A stretch of 38,448 bases of DNA from Fusicatenibacter sp. (GTDB taxonomy: Bacteria; Bacillota; Clostridia; Lachnospirales; Lachnospiraceae), in the NCBI GenBank assembly GCA_022766945.1, contig JALEOU010000065.1, positions 1 through 38,448 on the forward strand, in the 5' to 3' direction. Below, one piece after another: positions 16,907 to 25,934 of this stretch; positions within the stretch are counted from its first letter, which is position 1; each line of letters opens with the position of its first letter. Position numbers and translations under genes: made by a program. The notes under the pieces are model-generated. The model was given only the letters and a program-made list of their open reading frames with translations, was not told the DNA's origin and did not search any database.

Positions 16907-17668
16907 TTATCTCAGAAATCCTTTCAGAAGCACCATACCAAGGCCCACACCAAGAGCAATAGATGCTGCTGTGACAAACGCTTCCAGTGTTCGCGCAGCT
17001 CCGGAAATATAGTCTCCATGCAGAGTATCATAAACCGCATTCGTGATCGCCACACCCGGGACCAGCGGCATGATAGAACCAATGATAATCACGTTCAAAT
17101 CCTGTTTCCCCGGTATAAAATAACATAACAGGATCGCGGTAACTGCGACAAGAAACGCTGAGATTCCGTTTTTCAGGAAGGAATGCATTTGCGTGCGCTG
17201 ACATCCCCACATCCCGATTCCTGAGATCAAACCTGCTGCCGCCGCCGCGATTGCTTCCCAGATTCCTGCACCAAACATCAGGGTAAAACCGGATGTCGTT
17301 GCCATCATCGGAAGGAGATTCGCTTTGGGCTCCAAATGTTCTCTGTAAAGTTCTCTTACTTTATGAAATAATTCATCCACATCAATCCGATTATCGCAGA
17401 AATCCCTCGACAGCTGATTGACCGCATCAATACGCCGCAGATCCATGGCACGGCTTTCCACACTCTTCATCACCGTCATGGAATCCATCGACGGATCATC
17501 CAGCGTAACCACAAAGCCCGTCGTAATCGCCAATACATCTGCGGTTTTCAATTTTGACATGCGCAGCATACGGAGCATCGTATCCTCCACACGGCAAGTC
17601 TCCGCTCCGCTCTCCAACAGGATCTCTCCGGCCATAACCACAGAGTCCAGCAGCAATTTATAATCCAT
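16907..17668 (-). CDS. Threonine/serine exporter family protein, YjjP-like large subunit
   Basis: This 253-residue protein has the DUF1212/ThrE N-terminal cytoplasmic domain (about 1-120; ILLESGAETCRVEDTMLRM, then RRIDAVNQLSRDF). Five membrane helices follow, with the family motif IIGSIMPLVPGVAITNAV (about 194-211). GGAGG precedes the ATG at 17668. It is the first gene of a two-gene operon with the YjjB-like subunit. The two genes carry the same PLVPG motif, as expected if the halves form one pore. Confidence 0.88.
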   Translation of the reverse strand: MDYKLLLDSVVMAGEILLESGAETCRVEDTMLRMLRMSKLKTADVLAITTGFVVTLDDPSMDSMTVMKSVESRAMDLRRIDAVNQLSRDFCDNRIDVDELFHKVRELYREHLEPKANLLPMMATTSGFTLMFGAGIWEAIAAAAAGLISGIGMWGCQRTQMHSFLKNGISAFLVAVTAILLCYFIPGKQDLNVIIIGSIMPLVPGVAITNAVYDTLHGDYISGAARTLEAFVTAASIALGVGLGMVLLKGFLR

Positions 17669-17983
17669 CTTTTTCCTACCTCCGATATCTTAACCGGCAG
17701 ATCCCAATCTTAACTTTTCTTCGACAAGAAATACAATACCTTTGTTTTTTAAGATTTCCTTTAGACTCTCTTCAATTTTTTTTCATGAAGCAGTCACAGT
17801 ATGCTCACATTTCCTCTGTATACTGTAAGTATCAAATCAAGAGGATAGCGACTGGATATAAGGATTTATGCCTGGTTGTTATCTTCGCCAAACAATTATA
17901 CCATTTATCATAGATACTCTTTTTCATACTGCCGGCATTTTTTAATGCCGGCCCTCCTTTTGTATCAAAACCTGACGCCCTTT
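17669..17983. other. Gene-free interval with a possible small RNA or tiny ORF
   Basis: This 315-bp gap lies between divergent ends: the yjjP-like start and the end of the suppressor-of-fused gene. On the plus strand TATACT at 17819-17824 could be a -10, without a clear -35. Downstream is TTGTT/AACAA (about 17876-17892) around a loop, then a strong 9-bp hairpin GCCGGCATT/AATGCCGGC (17931-17952) followed by a weak T-run. An ATG at 17868 with AGGA upstream opens a 15-codon reading frame. Together they could be a small RNA of about 130 nt, but no known family was recognised. Confidence 0.3.
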
Positions 17984-18727
17984 TCAGCCTTCTTTTCGAA
18001 TTTCTTCTTTTTCAGGAACTCCATAGTTTTTTCTTTTTGTATTCAGTACATAGTTTCGATCCGCATCATCGAACGTCCGCAGAATGGTCTGTGGATTATG
18101 AGACCTGCAAATGACAGCGATTTCCTCTTCATAAAGAGGAATCATCTGATAAAAATGCACTGAGGTACCCTCTTTTAGTTCCATCTCCGGACGGCTCCCC
18201 TCCTCTGTCACCGCATGCTGCAAAAGGAATCCGTGAAATCCATTCGATCCTGTCTGAGTATGCATCGCCTGTCCGGGGCGCAGCACCTGCCCAAGCCCGA
18301 TCCAGGCCTGATTTGTCACCGGCCATCTGGCACATGTTTTCATACACTGCACCGGCCATCTCCAGACTTCTTCGTCACTTTTCACCTTCCATTCCGGAGG
18401 AAGAAACATGACAAGTTCCGCCCGTTCCAGACCATACAGGCGAAACTCTTCCGGAACCGTCATCCTGTGCGCTCCCATTCCCATCGTTACCAGTTTATAA
18501 TACTCACGTTTGGGGGAGGGCGGAATCAGTGCAATGTCTACCCGGATATCCGGAGAGTAGATCTCATGAAATACTTCAGAGAAAGAACCAAAAGAACGAT
18601 GGATGAAAGTTTCTACCATCTCCTGTTCCTCCTGCGTGTAAAGCTCCGGCTCTCTTTTGATTTCCGGCGTTTTGTTTTCTTCGGAATTGTCAGTGCTTTT
18701 TCTTTTAAAATAATCCAGTATTCCCAT
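17984..18727 (-). CDS. Suppressor-of-fused (SUFU) domain protein
   Basis: This 247-residue protein matches the bacterial SUFU-domain family: PDIRVDIALIPPSPKREYY and LVTMGMGAHRMTVPEE (about 60-98), then ERAELVMFLPPEW and the SNGFHGFLLQHAV segment (about 170-182). The first 35 residues are charged and variable. GGAGG lies ahead of the ATG. The bacterial function is not established; members often occur near toxin-immunity loci, and the fold is used for protein binding. The neighbour upstream on the same strand is an AraC regulator. No polymorphic toxin gene is visible nearby. Confidence 0.85.
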   Translation of the reverse strand: MGILDYFKRKSTDNSEENKTPEIKREPELYTQEEQEMVETFIHRSFGSFSEVFHEIYSPDIRVDIALIPPSPKREYYKLVTMGMGAHRMTVPEEFRLYGLERAELVMFLPPEWKVKSDEEVWRWPVQCMKTCARWPVTNQAWIGLGQVLRPGQAMHTQTGSNGFHGFLLQHAVTEEGSRPEMELKEGTSVHFYQMIPLYEEEIAVICRSHNPQTILRTFDDADRNYVLNTKRKNYGVPEKEEIRKEG

Positions 18728-18796
18728 GTACCATCCTCCTCTCCCGTATCTCTCATTTTTTTCTTCGCTCGTTTCCTATATTATAGCAGGATTTTT

Positions 18797-19639
18797 TTAC
18801 TGTGAAAATGTATTTTTGTATTCTTCCTTCTGTCTGGACGGCAGGATTCCCAGCTGCTTTTTGTAAATACGTGTAAAATAGGACATATTATGGAAGCCTG
18901 AGAGTTCCGCGCACTCACTGACGTTGTATTTCCCTGTTGCCAGAAGACTGCGGGCATTCTGGCAGCGGATAAAATTCAGGTAATGAATGACTGTGCTCCC
19001 TGTTATTTCCTTGAACGTATGACAAAAATAATATTTACTGAATCCGATATGGCTGCAGATATCTTCGATTGAAATTTCCTCGGAATAATGGTTCTGGAGA
19101 TAACGGATCGCAGACTTTACAAGGTCAATCCGGTTATCCCTTCTTCCCATTGAGACTTCTGCCGGACTTATCATATAATTCCGGCAAAGCTCAGCCAGAA
19201 GAATCGTTACCTGCGATTTGACAACGCTTTTATAGTAAGGCCTGCCTTCTTCCATTTCCCGGATAATACTCTCAAACTGCTTTTGAATCTTTTCGTCTGA
19301 CAGATGACTCTGAAACAAAAGCTTTTCCCCGTAAGCATCCCACCCGGGACAAAGAGAACCGTCCGGAATCAGGCAGTAATAACGGCAAATTCCATCGGAG
19401 TAGATCCTGTGAATATGGTTTGAATTGACGATACAGAGTTCCCCCTTCCTGAGCGGAAGCCGTTCTGTATTCGAAATAACCGTTCCCTCTCCTTCCACTC
19501 CAAAAAGCAGTTCAACATCCTCGTGCCACTGAAACTCAAAAGGAATTTCCGGATTGCAGGTTACCGTATCAAAATGGAATATGATTGGAAATTGCGGATC
19601 CGGATGCTTATGCGGCTCGTAAGCCCTGAACGCACTCAT
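18797..19639 (-). CDS. AraC family transcriptional regulator of the divergent catabolic operon
   Basis: This 280-residue protein has an N-terminal cupin domain (FEFQWHEDVELLFGVEGEG, RKGELCIVNSNHIH) and a C-terminal AraC double helix-turn-helix (about 170-272; EDICSHIGFSKYYFCHTFKE, then CAELSGFHNMSYFTRIYKK). The ATG at 19639 is preferred because GAGAGGAGA precedes it; an in-frame ATG 16 codons upstream has none. It is divergent from the isomerase-dehydrogenase-isomerase operon, the obvious target. A perfect 15-bp palindrome lies in the shared control region. Confidence 0.9.
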   Translation of the reverse strand: MSAFRAYEPHKHPDPQFPIIFHFDTVTCNPEIPFEFQWHEDVELLFGVEGEGTVISNTERLPLRKGELCIVNSNHIHRIYSDGICRYYCLIPDGSLCPGWDAYGEKLLFQSHLSDEKIQKQFESIIREMEEGRPYYKSVVKSQVTILLAELCRNYMISPAEVSMGRRDNRIDLVKSAIRYLQNHYSEEISIEDICSHIGFSKYYFCHTFKEITGSTVIHYLNFIRCQNARSLLATGKYNVSECAELSGFHNMSYFTRIYKKQLGILPSRQKEEYKNTFSQ

Positions 19640-19674
19640 AAGATAATGTCTCCTCTCAAAAAGCAAGATTGTGT

Positions 19675-19689
19675 TATTGCCAGGCAATA
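19675..19689. promoter_or_regulatory. Palindromic operator candidate TATTGCCAGGCAATA
   Basis: A perfect 15-bp palindrome with central A lies between the AraC gene and the plus-strand operon. It is 27 bp upstream of a TATAAA at 19717-19722 that has no -35 match, a layout common for activator-dependent promoters. Confidence 0.45.
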
Positions 19690-19778
19690 TCAGTGCTTTA
19701 CATTTTTCCTCTACATTATAAAATAGAAGCTAAGAAGGTGCAAGCAAAGCTTAGAAAATGGAAAAAGGAGGAAATCAT

Positions 19779-20630
19779 ATGTATCATTTTTCAATCGGCG
19801 TATTGCTGGATTCTTTCCGGACAGATATGGAAACTGCTCTCAAAAAAGCTGCAAGCCTTGGAATTTCCGGCGTACAGATTTATGCCACAAACGGCAAAAT
19901 GGCACCGGAAAATCTCAATCCCAGTCAGCGCAGAGAAGTTCTTGATATGATCCGATCCAATGGTCTCGTCGTATCCGCACTTTGCGGCGATCTGGGCCAG
20001 GGCTTCGGAAACGCAGAGAAAAATCCCGCCCTCATTGAAAAGTCCAAACGGATCCTGGACCTTGCAAAAGATCTGAAGACCGATGTTGTTACCACCCATA
20101 TCGGCGTTGTTCCCGAGGATTCTTCCCATCCACGCTATCAGATCATGCAGGAAGCCTGCTTTTCGCTGGCCCAGTACGCAGACAGCGTCCAGGCACACTT
20201 TGCCATTGAAACCGGCCCGGAGACTTCTCTGACTCTGAAAGGATTTCTCGATGGTCTCCATTCCACGGGCGTAGCAGTGAATCTCGATCCGGCGAATCTG
20301 GTGATGGTAACCGGAGACGATCCGGCAAAAGCAGTCTATAATCTGAAGGATTACATCGTACATACCCATGCAAAAGATGGAAAAAAGCTTCTGGATCGCA
20401 GCCCTGAGATCATCTATGGAATTGAAACACCCAAAAATGACCTGACTTCCCAGGGAGAAGCATTTATTGAGCTTCCATTAGGTGAGGGCAGCGTCAATTG
20501 GGAGAATTATCTCAAAGCACTGGACGATATCGGATATCACGGATTCCTGACGATCGAGCGGGAAGTCGGAGAAAATCCGGAGGCAGATATTCAAAAAGCC
20601 GTTCATTTCCTGAACAGCCGCATCCGATAG
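19779..20630 (+). CDS. Sugar phosphate isomerase/epimerase (xylose isomerase-like TIM barrel)
   Basis: This 283-residue AP-endonuclease-2-type TIM barrel begins MYHFSIGVLLDSF. The barrel-strand ends carry candidate metal ligands: HIGVVPED (about 104-111), FAIETGPE (about 142-149), VNLDPANL, HTHAKDG (about 196-202) and TIEREVG near the C-terminus. The ATG at 19779 follows AGGAGG; an in-frame ATG 7 codons earlier lacks one. It is first in a three-gene plus-strand operon with a dehydrogenase and a second isomerase. Such enzymes isomerise, epimerise or dehydrate keto-sugars; the substrate is unknown. Confidence 0.85.
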   Translation: MYHFSIGVLLDSFRTDMETALKKAASLGISGVQIYATNGKMAPENLNPSQRREVLDMIRSNGLVVSALCGDLGQGFGNAEKNPALIEKSKRILDLAKDLKTDVVTTHIGVVPEDSSHPRYQIMQEACFSLAQYADSVQAHFAIETGPETSLTLKGFLDGLHSTGVAVNLDPANLVMVTGDDPAKAVYNLKDYIVHTHAKDGKKLLDRSPEIIYGIETPKNDLTSQGEAFIELPLGEGSVNWENYLKALDDIGYHGFLTIEREVGENPEADIQKAVHFLNSRIR

Positions 20631-20666
20631 TGTTTCAACGAAGGAAAAGAAAGGAGAATGCTTCCT

Positions 20667-21731
20667 ATGGACAAAAAAATAAAAGTCGGCATCATCGGTG
20701 TCGGCGGAATCTCAAACGAACATATTCAGGCATACCTGAAAAATCCCAATGTAGAACTCTATGCTTTCTGTGATATCAATGAAACACAGTTAAAAAAAAT
20801 GTCCGAAAAATACGGGGTTACCCGCTGCTTCACGGACAAGGATGAAATGCTTCGGCTGCCTGAAATCGATGCCGTATCTGTCTGTACCTGGAACAGCGCT
20901 CACGCTCCATGCACCATTGCAGCACTCAATGCCGGCAAACACGTTCTCTGTGAAAAGCCTATGGCTACTTCCGCTGCGGAAGCTCTGGAAATGCAGGCTG
21001 CCGCAAAAAGAAACGGTAAACTACTGATGGTTGGCTTTGTGCGCCGTTACGGAAATGACTGCACTGTTTTGAAAGACTTTATCAGCCAGGATTATTTTGG
21101 TGATCTTTATTATGCCAAGGCGACCTATCTGCGCCGCAATGGAAATCCCGGCGGCTGGTTCGGTGACAAATCCCGTTCCGGCGGCGGCCCGCTGATTGAT
21201 CTCGGAGTCCATGTCATTGATCTGACCCGCTATCTGATGGGTAACCCAAAACCGGTTTCCGTTTACGGTGCTACTTTCCAGAAGCTTTTGAATCGTCCCA
21301 ATATCAAAAGTGCACAGGGTTATCAGTCTGTTTCTGCCGGTGCAGATGACATCTGCGATGTGGAAGATCTTGCCACCGCAATGATTCGCTACGATAACGG
21401 AGCCGTTCTCTCCATTGAAGCCAGCTTCAGCCTGAATATTAAGAAGGATGAAGGCGTGATTCAGCTCTTTGGTACCAAAGGCGGAGCAAAGCTGGATCCG
21501 GAACTGGAAATGTATACAGAAATGAACCATTATCTGGCAGATGTTTCCCTTGCCTATCCAACAGCCCTTAGTTTTGACGGACTCTTTGCCAACGAAATCA
21601 ATCACTATGTGGACTGTATTATAAACGGAACCAAATGTAAATCTCCTGCCGAGGATGGCGTTACCCTTATGCGCATTTTGGATGCAGTTTATGAATCTGC
21701 CCGGACGGGCCATGAAGTGGTGCTTGACTGA
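20667..21731 (+). CDS. Gfo/Idh/MocA family NAD(P)-dependent oxidoreductase
   Basis: This 354-residue protein has an N-terminal Rossmann fold (VGIIGVGGISNEHIQAYL) and the family signature CEKPMA (about 92-97) containing the conserved lysine. The catalytic segment GGGPLIDLGVHVIDL (about 170-184) includes Asp and His. It would oxidise or reduce a sugar hydroxyl using NAD(P). The start at 20667 has GGAGA upstream; an ATG three codons earlier is too close to it. Its place between two TIM-barrel isomerases suggests oxidation to a keto-sugar followed by isomerisation or elimination. Confidence 0.9.
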   Translation: MDKKIKVGIIGVGGISNEHIQAYLKNPNVELYAFCDINETQLKKMSEKYGVTRCFTDKDEMLRLPEIDAVSVCTWNSAHAPCTIAALNAGKHVLCEKPMATSAAEALEMQAAAKRNGKLLMVGFVRRYGNDCTVLKDFISQDYFGDLYYAKATYLRRNGNPGGWFGDKSRSGGGPLIDLGVHVIDLTRYLMGNPKPVSVYGATFQKLLNRPNIKSAQGYQSVSAGADDICDVEDLATAMIRYDNGAVLSIEASFSLNIKKDEGVIQLFGTKGGAKLDPELEMYTEMNHYLADVSLAYPTALSFDGLFANEINHYVDCIINGTKCKSPAEDGVTLMRILDAVYESARTGHEVVLD

Positions 21732-21769
21732 TCATCTGCCTCCAGGAAGCAAAGAAAGGAACCCAGATC

Positions 21770-22642
21770 ATGAAAATATCTGTAAGCTCTTACAGTTTCT
21801 CTTCTCTTTTGAAAACCGGCGCACTCACTCAGCTTGGCTGTATTTCCAAAGCAAAGGAAATGGGATTTGATGCCATCGAAATCGAGAGTATTCATCCCCA
21901 CGACGGTTCCTCTAAACAGGAATATGCGAAAAAGCTTCGGGACGAATGCGAACGGGTTGGTATGCCCATCTCGAACTATACCTTTGGCGCAGATCTATTA
22001 AACGGTTCTGGCGGAAATCTGGAAGCCGAGATCGAACGTGTCAAAAGTGAAATTGATATTGCCAAAATTCTTGGTGCGGACAGTGTCCGCCATGATGCCA
22101 CCATCGGTTATCCAAGGGAGATTCGCGGGTACCGCGGTTTTGATGATGTACTTCCCCGTCTCTCGGAAGGCTGCCGACGAATCACCGAATATGCAGCGAC
22201 AAAAGGAATCCGCACCATGGTAGAGAATCACGGCTTTTTCTGTCAGGACAGTGTACGGGTAGAAAAACTCGTCAATCAGGTAGCCAATGACAATTTCGGT
22301 CTGCTCTGCGATATGGGAAATTTCCTCTGCGCAGATGAAAATCCCATAGAGGCAGTCTCCCGCGTAGCTCCTTATGCATTCTATGTCCACGCAAAAGATT
22401 TTCACGTAAAAAGCGGAATGGGGCAGAATCCCGGGGAAGGATTCTGGAAAAGCCGCGGCGGAAATTATCTGCGCGGTGCCATCATCGGCCATGGCGATGT
22501 TCCGGTGACCCAGTGCCTTTCTATTTTAAAAAACGCCGGATATGATGGGTACGTTTCCATTGAGTTTGAAGGACTTGAGGACTGTGAAATGGGAATCTCC
22601 ATCGGCCTTGCCAATCTGCGGCACTATATCGCGCAGCTTTAA
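21770..22642 (+). CDS. Sugar phosphate isomerase/epimerase (second paralogue)
   Basis: This 290-residue xylose-isomerase-like TIM barrel starts MKISVSSYSFSSLL. Candidate metal-site residues are MVENHGFF (about 146-153), LLCDMGNF (about 180-187), YVHAKDFHV (about 205-213) and SIEFEGLED near the C-terminus. It is diverged from the first isomerase of the operon, so the two probably act on different intermediates. GAAAGGAA precedes the ATG, and a strong terminator follows. Confidence 0.85.
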   Translation: MKISVSSYSFSSLLKTGALTQLGCISKAKEMGFDAIEIESIHPHDGSSKQEYAKKLRDECERVGMPISNYTFGADLLNGSGGNLEAEIERVKSEIDIAKILGADSVRHDATIGYPREIRGYRGFDDVLPRLSEGCRRITEYAATKGIRTMVENHGFFCQDSVRVEKLVNQVANDNFGLLCDMGNFLCADENPIEAVSRVAPYAFYVHAKDFHVKSGMGQNPGEGFWKSRGGNYLRGAIIGHGDVPVTQCLSILKNAGYDGYVSIEFEGLEDCEMGISIGLANLRHYIAQL

Positions 22643-22672
22643 ACAACTGATTGTAACAATCTTTTGATCAGC

Positions 22673-22727
22673 AAAGGGATTCTGCAAAATTGCATGAGTG
22701 GTTTCATGGTATTGCAGAATCCCTTTT
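22673..22727 (+). terminator. Terminator of the isomerase-dehydrogenase operon
   Basis: AAAGGGATTCTGCAA (22673-22687) pairs perfectly with TTGCAGAATCCCTTT (22712-22726), then TTG. The T-tract is on the plus strand, so it ends the three-gene operon. On the minus strand the hairpin lacks a T-run, so it is a weak stop for the converging sulfatase operon. Confidence 0.75.
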
Positions 22728-22746
22728 GTACTGGATCATTCATTTA

Positions 22747-24234
22747 CTAACTTTTCTTTCTCACCGCCTTCTCCATCGGAAGCCCGGTATCGTAATCTAA
22801 CTGTCTTGGCTCATATTCTTCATTTTCTCTCTGTCTTGTATAACCTTCATTCTCCCAGTTTGGCACAAACTCTTTTCTCCACGGCCGCATCTTCCACTGA
22901 TATCCACGGTACAGGTCTCTGGTATTATTCATATGCTCAATCAACTTATCATGCATCTGATTTCTGACTTCTGTGTAGTTTTCGTCATCAATCAGATTAT
23001 GAATCTCATACGGATCGTTTTCTATATCATAAAATTCATCTGTATCCAGAAGATGAATCACCAGTTTGTATTTTTCTGATATAACTGCTCTCATGATCTG
23101 CAAACCGCCGAAACCATCGTGATCGACTTCATACCTGGTAAATTCCGTGAATACTTCCTCATTAATGTTCTCAAATGGATCCCGGATCTGTGGCAGCATG
23201 CTCTTTCCTTCCATTAATTTGGGAATTGGTAATCCGAAATAATCCATTACCGTTGGAGCAATGTCAATGTGGGACGCTACTGCATTTTCTACGAATCCGC
23301 TAGCCCCACCTTTGATAATCAGCGGAATATTAGCTACCTCTTTGTATGCAGCTGCATTTTTTGAAAACAGACGATGTGCACCCAGCATATCCCCATGATC
23401 AGAGGTAAAGATCACCATTGCATCTGGTGTCACCTCACGAATCTTGTCCAATACACGGCCAATTTCATAATCAGCAAAAGAATTGCAGCCCAAAAACAAA
23501 GACAAACCGCCGGATGCCTGATTGATTTCCTCCTCCGATGCATGCAGGTTCTTTCCGGCCCATAGTCTCTGCATAAACGGTTTTTTTGATAAATCATCCT
23601 GAAAACTCGGGCAACTGTCAAACTTGAAGTCATCGTACATGTGATTAAACGGTGCCGGGCAAAGAGATGGCCCGTGCGGTTCATCATAAGAAACACTCAT
23701 GAAGAAATCCTGATCTTTGAATTCTTCTAAATATCTAATCGCGCGGTCAGAACACCGATGCGCATAGGTAAATTCTTCTGAGAATCCTACCTTATAAGCT
23801 TCTTTTGAATCCCTGGATCTTATTTTGTCTTCATCGCTCAGCTCATTCAAATATGTTTTCATATCATACCAGTAATCCGGATTCCATCCCTCCGGACAGC
23901 GGCCATTTCCAAAATAATCTGATCCATCCAGATGCCATTTTCCGATATAACCGCATGCAATTCCATGGTCGCTTAATCTCTGCCCAAGTGTTTTAACATT
24001 CTCCCCCATTGCGATGCTGTTTGTGACCATCCCATTGGTATGTGGAAATGTTCCGGTAAAAATTGCACTTCTGGCTGGACCACAGACCGGCTGACAAGTA
24101 TATGCATTTTCATACCGAATACCTTCTTCCGCCAAACGATCCAGATTCGGTGTTTTCATTTTTTGATTGCCATAACAGCCAACCATGTCTTTTCTGGTTG
24201 TATCTGTCATCAGAAAAATAACCTGTTTCTTCAT
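22747..24234 (-). CDS. Type I sulfatase (formylglycine-dependent), cytoplasmic
   Basis: This 495-residue alkaline-phosphatase-fold sulfatase has the maturation motif CGPAR with Cys51 in CxPxR context, so it is of the cysteine type modified to formylglycine. Metal ligands are expected at Asp11 and in TSDHGDMLGAH (about 277-287). There is no signal peptide (MKKQVIFLMTDTTRKD starts the fold), so it should act on imported sulfated sugars. It is last in a minus-strand run after its maturase gene, 19 bp away, two CHR transporters and lacZ. The sulfated substrate is unknown; a sulfated galactose would fit the beta-galactosidase. Confidence 0.92.
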   Translation of the reverse strand: MKKQVIFLMTDTTRKDMVGCYGNQKMKTPNLDRLAEEGIRYENAYTCQPVCGPARSAIFTGTFPHTNGMVTNSIAMGENVKTLGQRLSDHGIACGYIGKWHLDGSDYFGNGRCPEGWNPDYWYDMKTYLNELSDEDKIRSRDSKEAYKVGFSEEFTYAHRCSDRAIRYLEEFKDQDFFMSVSYDEPHGPSLCPAPFNHMYDDFKFDSCPSFQDDLSKKPFMQRLWAGKNLHASEEEINQASGGLSLFLGCNSFADYEIGRVLDKIREVTPDAMVIFTSDHGDMLGAHRLFSKNAAAYKEVANIPLIIKGGASGFVENAVASHIDIAPTVMDYFGLPIPKLMEGKSMLPQIRDPFENINEEVFTEFTRYEVDHDGFGGLQIMRAVISEKYKLVIHLLDTDEFYDIENDPYEIHNLIDDENYTEVRNQMHDKLIEHMNNTRDLYRGYQWKMRPWRKEFVPNWENEGYTRQRENEEYEPRQLDYDTGLPMEKAVRKKS

Positions 24235-24253
24235 CTTGCCTCTCCTTTTTTCT

Positions 24254-25363
24254 TTATCTTCTTACCATAGTTCCAAGCTGCAGAAATTTTTCATACCAAC
24301 GCTCAAAAAAGAACTGATACCCTTCACAAAAATAATTAATGTATGCAGATTCCGTCTGTTCCCTGTTTCTCATACAACCTCCCCTGCACAGCCGGAACCA
24401 TGGACATGCTCTGCATCTTCCGTCTATTTTCATCGAACGGGAAACAAAATCTTTTTCTTCTCTGGCCTGATCAATTTTGTCCAGTCGGTCTGTATTCAGA
24501 TTTCCAAGATAAAACGAATCCATCACATAAAAATCACAGGGATACACGCTTCCATCAGCTTCAACTACATATTGTACTCCACACTTTCCACGCTGTTCGC
24601 AGGATTCAGCCATATAACCTGCGGCAAGTCCTACATAATTCTCAAACTGTCGAATATATGGCTGTCTGCCTTCCTGAAGATCCCGATACCACAGTTCACA
24701 CAGATCTGAAAGAAATTTTCCATACTGTAAAGGGTGAATCGAATAAGTTTGATTCCCGTGTTCTTCTCCATATGGGTCAAGACAGGCAATGTATTGCTGA
24801 AACATCCAACTGTTCTTCCTGTAGCTTTCATATACTTCTTTTATGTTCTCTGCAATTTTGGGTGTGACAACTGTCAGGATATTATAATTCACTCCAAACT
24901 GCCAAAACAGCTCTGCAGTCTTTCGAATGTTCACAAAAGTACCGCTTTTCTCTTTTCCATGTCGCATTGAATCGTGAATCTGCTCATTTCCATCTACAGA
25001 CAATCCCAGAAGAAAATCATTTTCATGAAAGAATCTACTCCATTCTTCTGTTATTGCATATCCATTTGTCTGAAATGCATTCATCACACGAATATGATTT
25101 CGGTTATACTTTTTCTGCAGTGAAACTGCCCTCCTGAAAAAGTCAATTCCCCGCAGAGACGGTTCTCCTCCCTGCCATGTGTAGCTGATGCTTCCCTCCG
25201 CCTTCAGCATTGTCTTGCGGATTACGTTGTTTAGTGTTTCTTCACTCATAAAGCCATAGGATTTCTGCTTTCTTTTTGCTGCCTCATCACAGTAAAAGCA
25301 GTAATCACAAGTCATATTGCACAGTCCAGATGCCGGTTTTATCAATACACTGATGTTTTTCAT
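24254..25363 (-). CDS. Anaerobic sulfatase-maturating enzyme, radical SAM/SPASM
   Basis: This 369-residue radical SAM enzyme has CxxxCxxC at Cys15, 19 and 22 (CNMTCDYC), followed by YTWQGGEPSLRG. The C-terminal SPASM cysteines lie in CGVQYVV, YPCDFY and CRACPWFRLCRGGC. The family converts the active-site Cys or Ser of sulfatases to formylglycine without oxygen. The adjacent sulfatase carries the matching CxPxR site, so it is almost certainly the target. The ATG at 25363 begins MKNISVLIKP; a start ten codons upstream overlaps the previous gene and is less likely. Confidence 0.93.
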   Translation of the reverse strand: MKNISVLIKPASGLCNMTCDYCFYCDEAAKRKQKSYGFMSEETLNNVIRKTMLKAEGSISYTWQGGEPSLRGIDFFRRAVSLQKKYNRNHIRVMNAFQTNGYAITEEWSRFFHENDFLLGLSVDGNEQIHDSMRHGKEKSGTFVNIRKTAELFWQFGVNYNILTVVTPKIAENIKEVYESYRKNSWMFQQYIACLDPYGEEHGNQTYSIHPLQYGKFLSDLCELWYRDLQEGRQPYIRQFENYVGLAAGYMAESCEQRGKCGVQYVVEADGSVYPCDFYVMDSFYLGNLNTDRLDKIDQAREEKDFVSRSMKIDGRCRACPWFRLCRGGCMRNREQTESAYINYFCEGYQFFFERWYEKFLQLGTMVRR

Positions 25364-25370
25364 ACCCTTT

Positions 25371-25934
25371 TCATCCCCCAATGTATGATACAACCACTTT
25401 CATGACACCTGCCAAAAGCATCACCCAAATTGGATTCATTTTCACTTTCTGAAGCAGCACCACACAGATGAGAAAAATAAAAACCAGACTGAACTTTGTA
25501 CCTGAGAGCGTAATATTTGCTGAACTTCCCCAAAATGCTGTAATCAAAATGGAGATTCCTGCTGATGCAATCATGGCAACGACTGCCGGGCGCAATGATC
25601 TGAGGACTTCCTGCAGCATCGCCATTTTCTGGTATTTCAGATACATTTTTGCAATCAATGTGACAATGATACAGGATGGAAAAATACATCCAAAGGTAGC
25701 TGCGAATGCCCCGGGAACCCCTGCTATTTTGATCCCTACAAAGGTGGCTGAATTCACTGCGATCGGCCCCGGCGTCATCTGGGAAATGGTAATCAGGTCA
25801 GTGAATTCAGCCATACTGAGCCACTTATGTGTTGTTACCACCTGTCCCTGGATCAATGGCATAGCCGCATAACCTCCTCCGAAACTGAACAGCCCGATTT
25901 GCAGAAAACTGAGAAACAGCTGCAAATAAATCAT
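25371..25934 (-). CDS. CHR (chromate-ion transporter) family protein, second half-size subunit
   Basis: This 187-residue, five- to six-helix membrane protein has the CHR-domain signatures FSFGGGYAAMPLIQ (about 15-28) and QMTPGPIAVNSATFVG (about 52-67). It is a short-chain CHR protein, half the length of ChrA. The ATG at 25934 has GAGGAGGGG and overlaps the stop of the first CHR gene by 4 bp, so the two are coupled and probably form one transporter. Known CHR members move chromate, using its likeness to sulfate. Beside a sulfatase and its maturase, sulfate is the plausible physiological ion; this is inference. Confidence 0.9.
   Translation of the reverse strand: MIYLQLFLSFLQIGLFSFGGGYAAMPLIQGQVVTTHKWLSMAEFTDLITISQMTPGPIAVNSATFVGIKIAGVPGAFAATFGCIFPSCIIVTLIAKMYLKYQKMAMLQEVLRSLRPAVVAMIASAGISILITAFWGSSANITLSGTKFSLVFIFLICVVLLQKVKMNPIWVMLLAGVMKVVVSYIGG

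Noticed and set aside
22673-22727. Use of this hairpin as terminator for the sulfatase operon
   Set aside because: On the minus strand the stem is followed by GCTGATC rather than a T-run.
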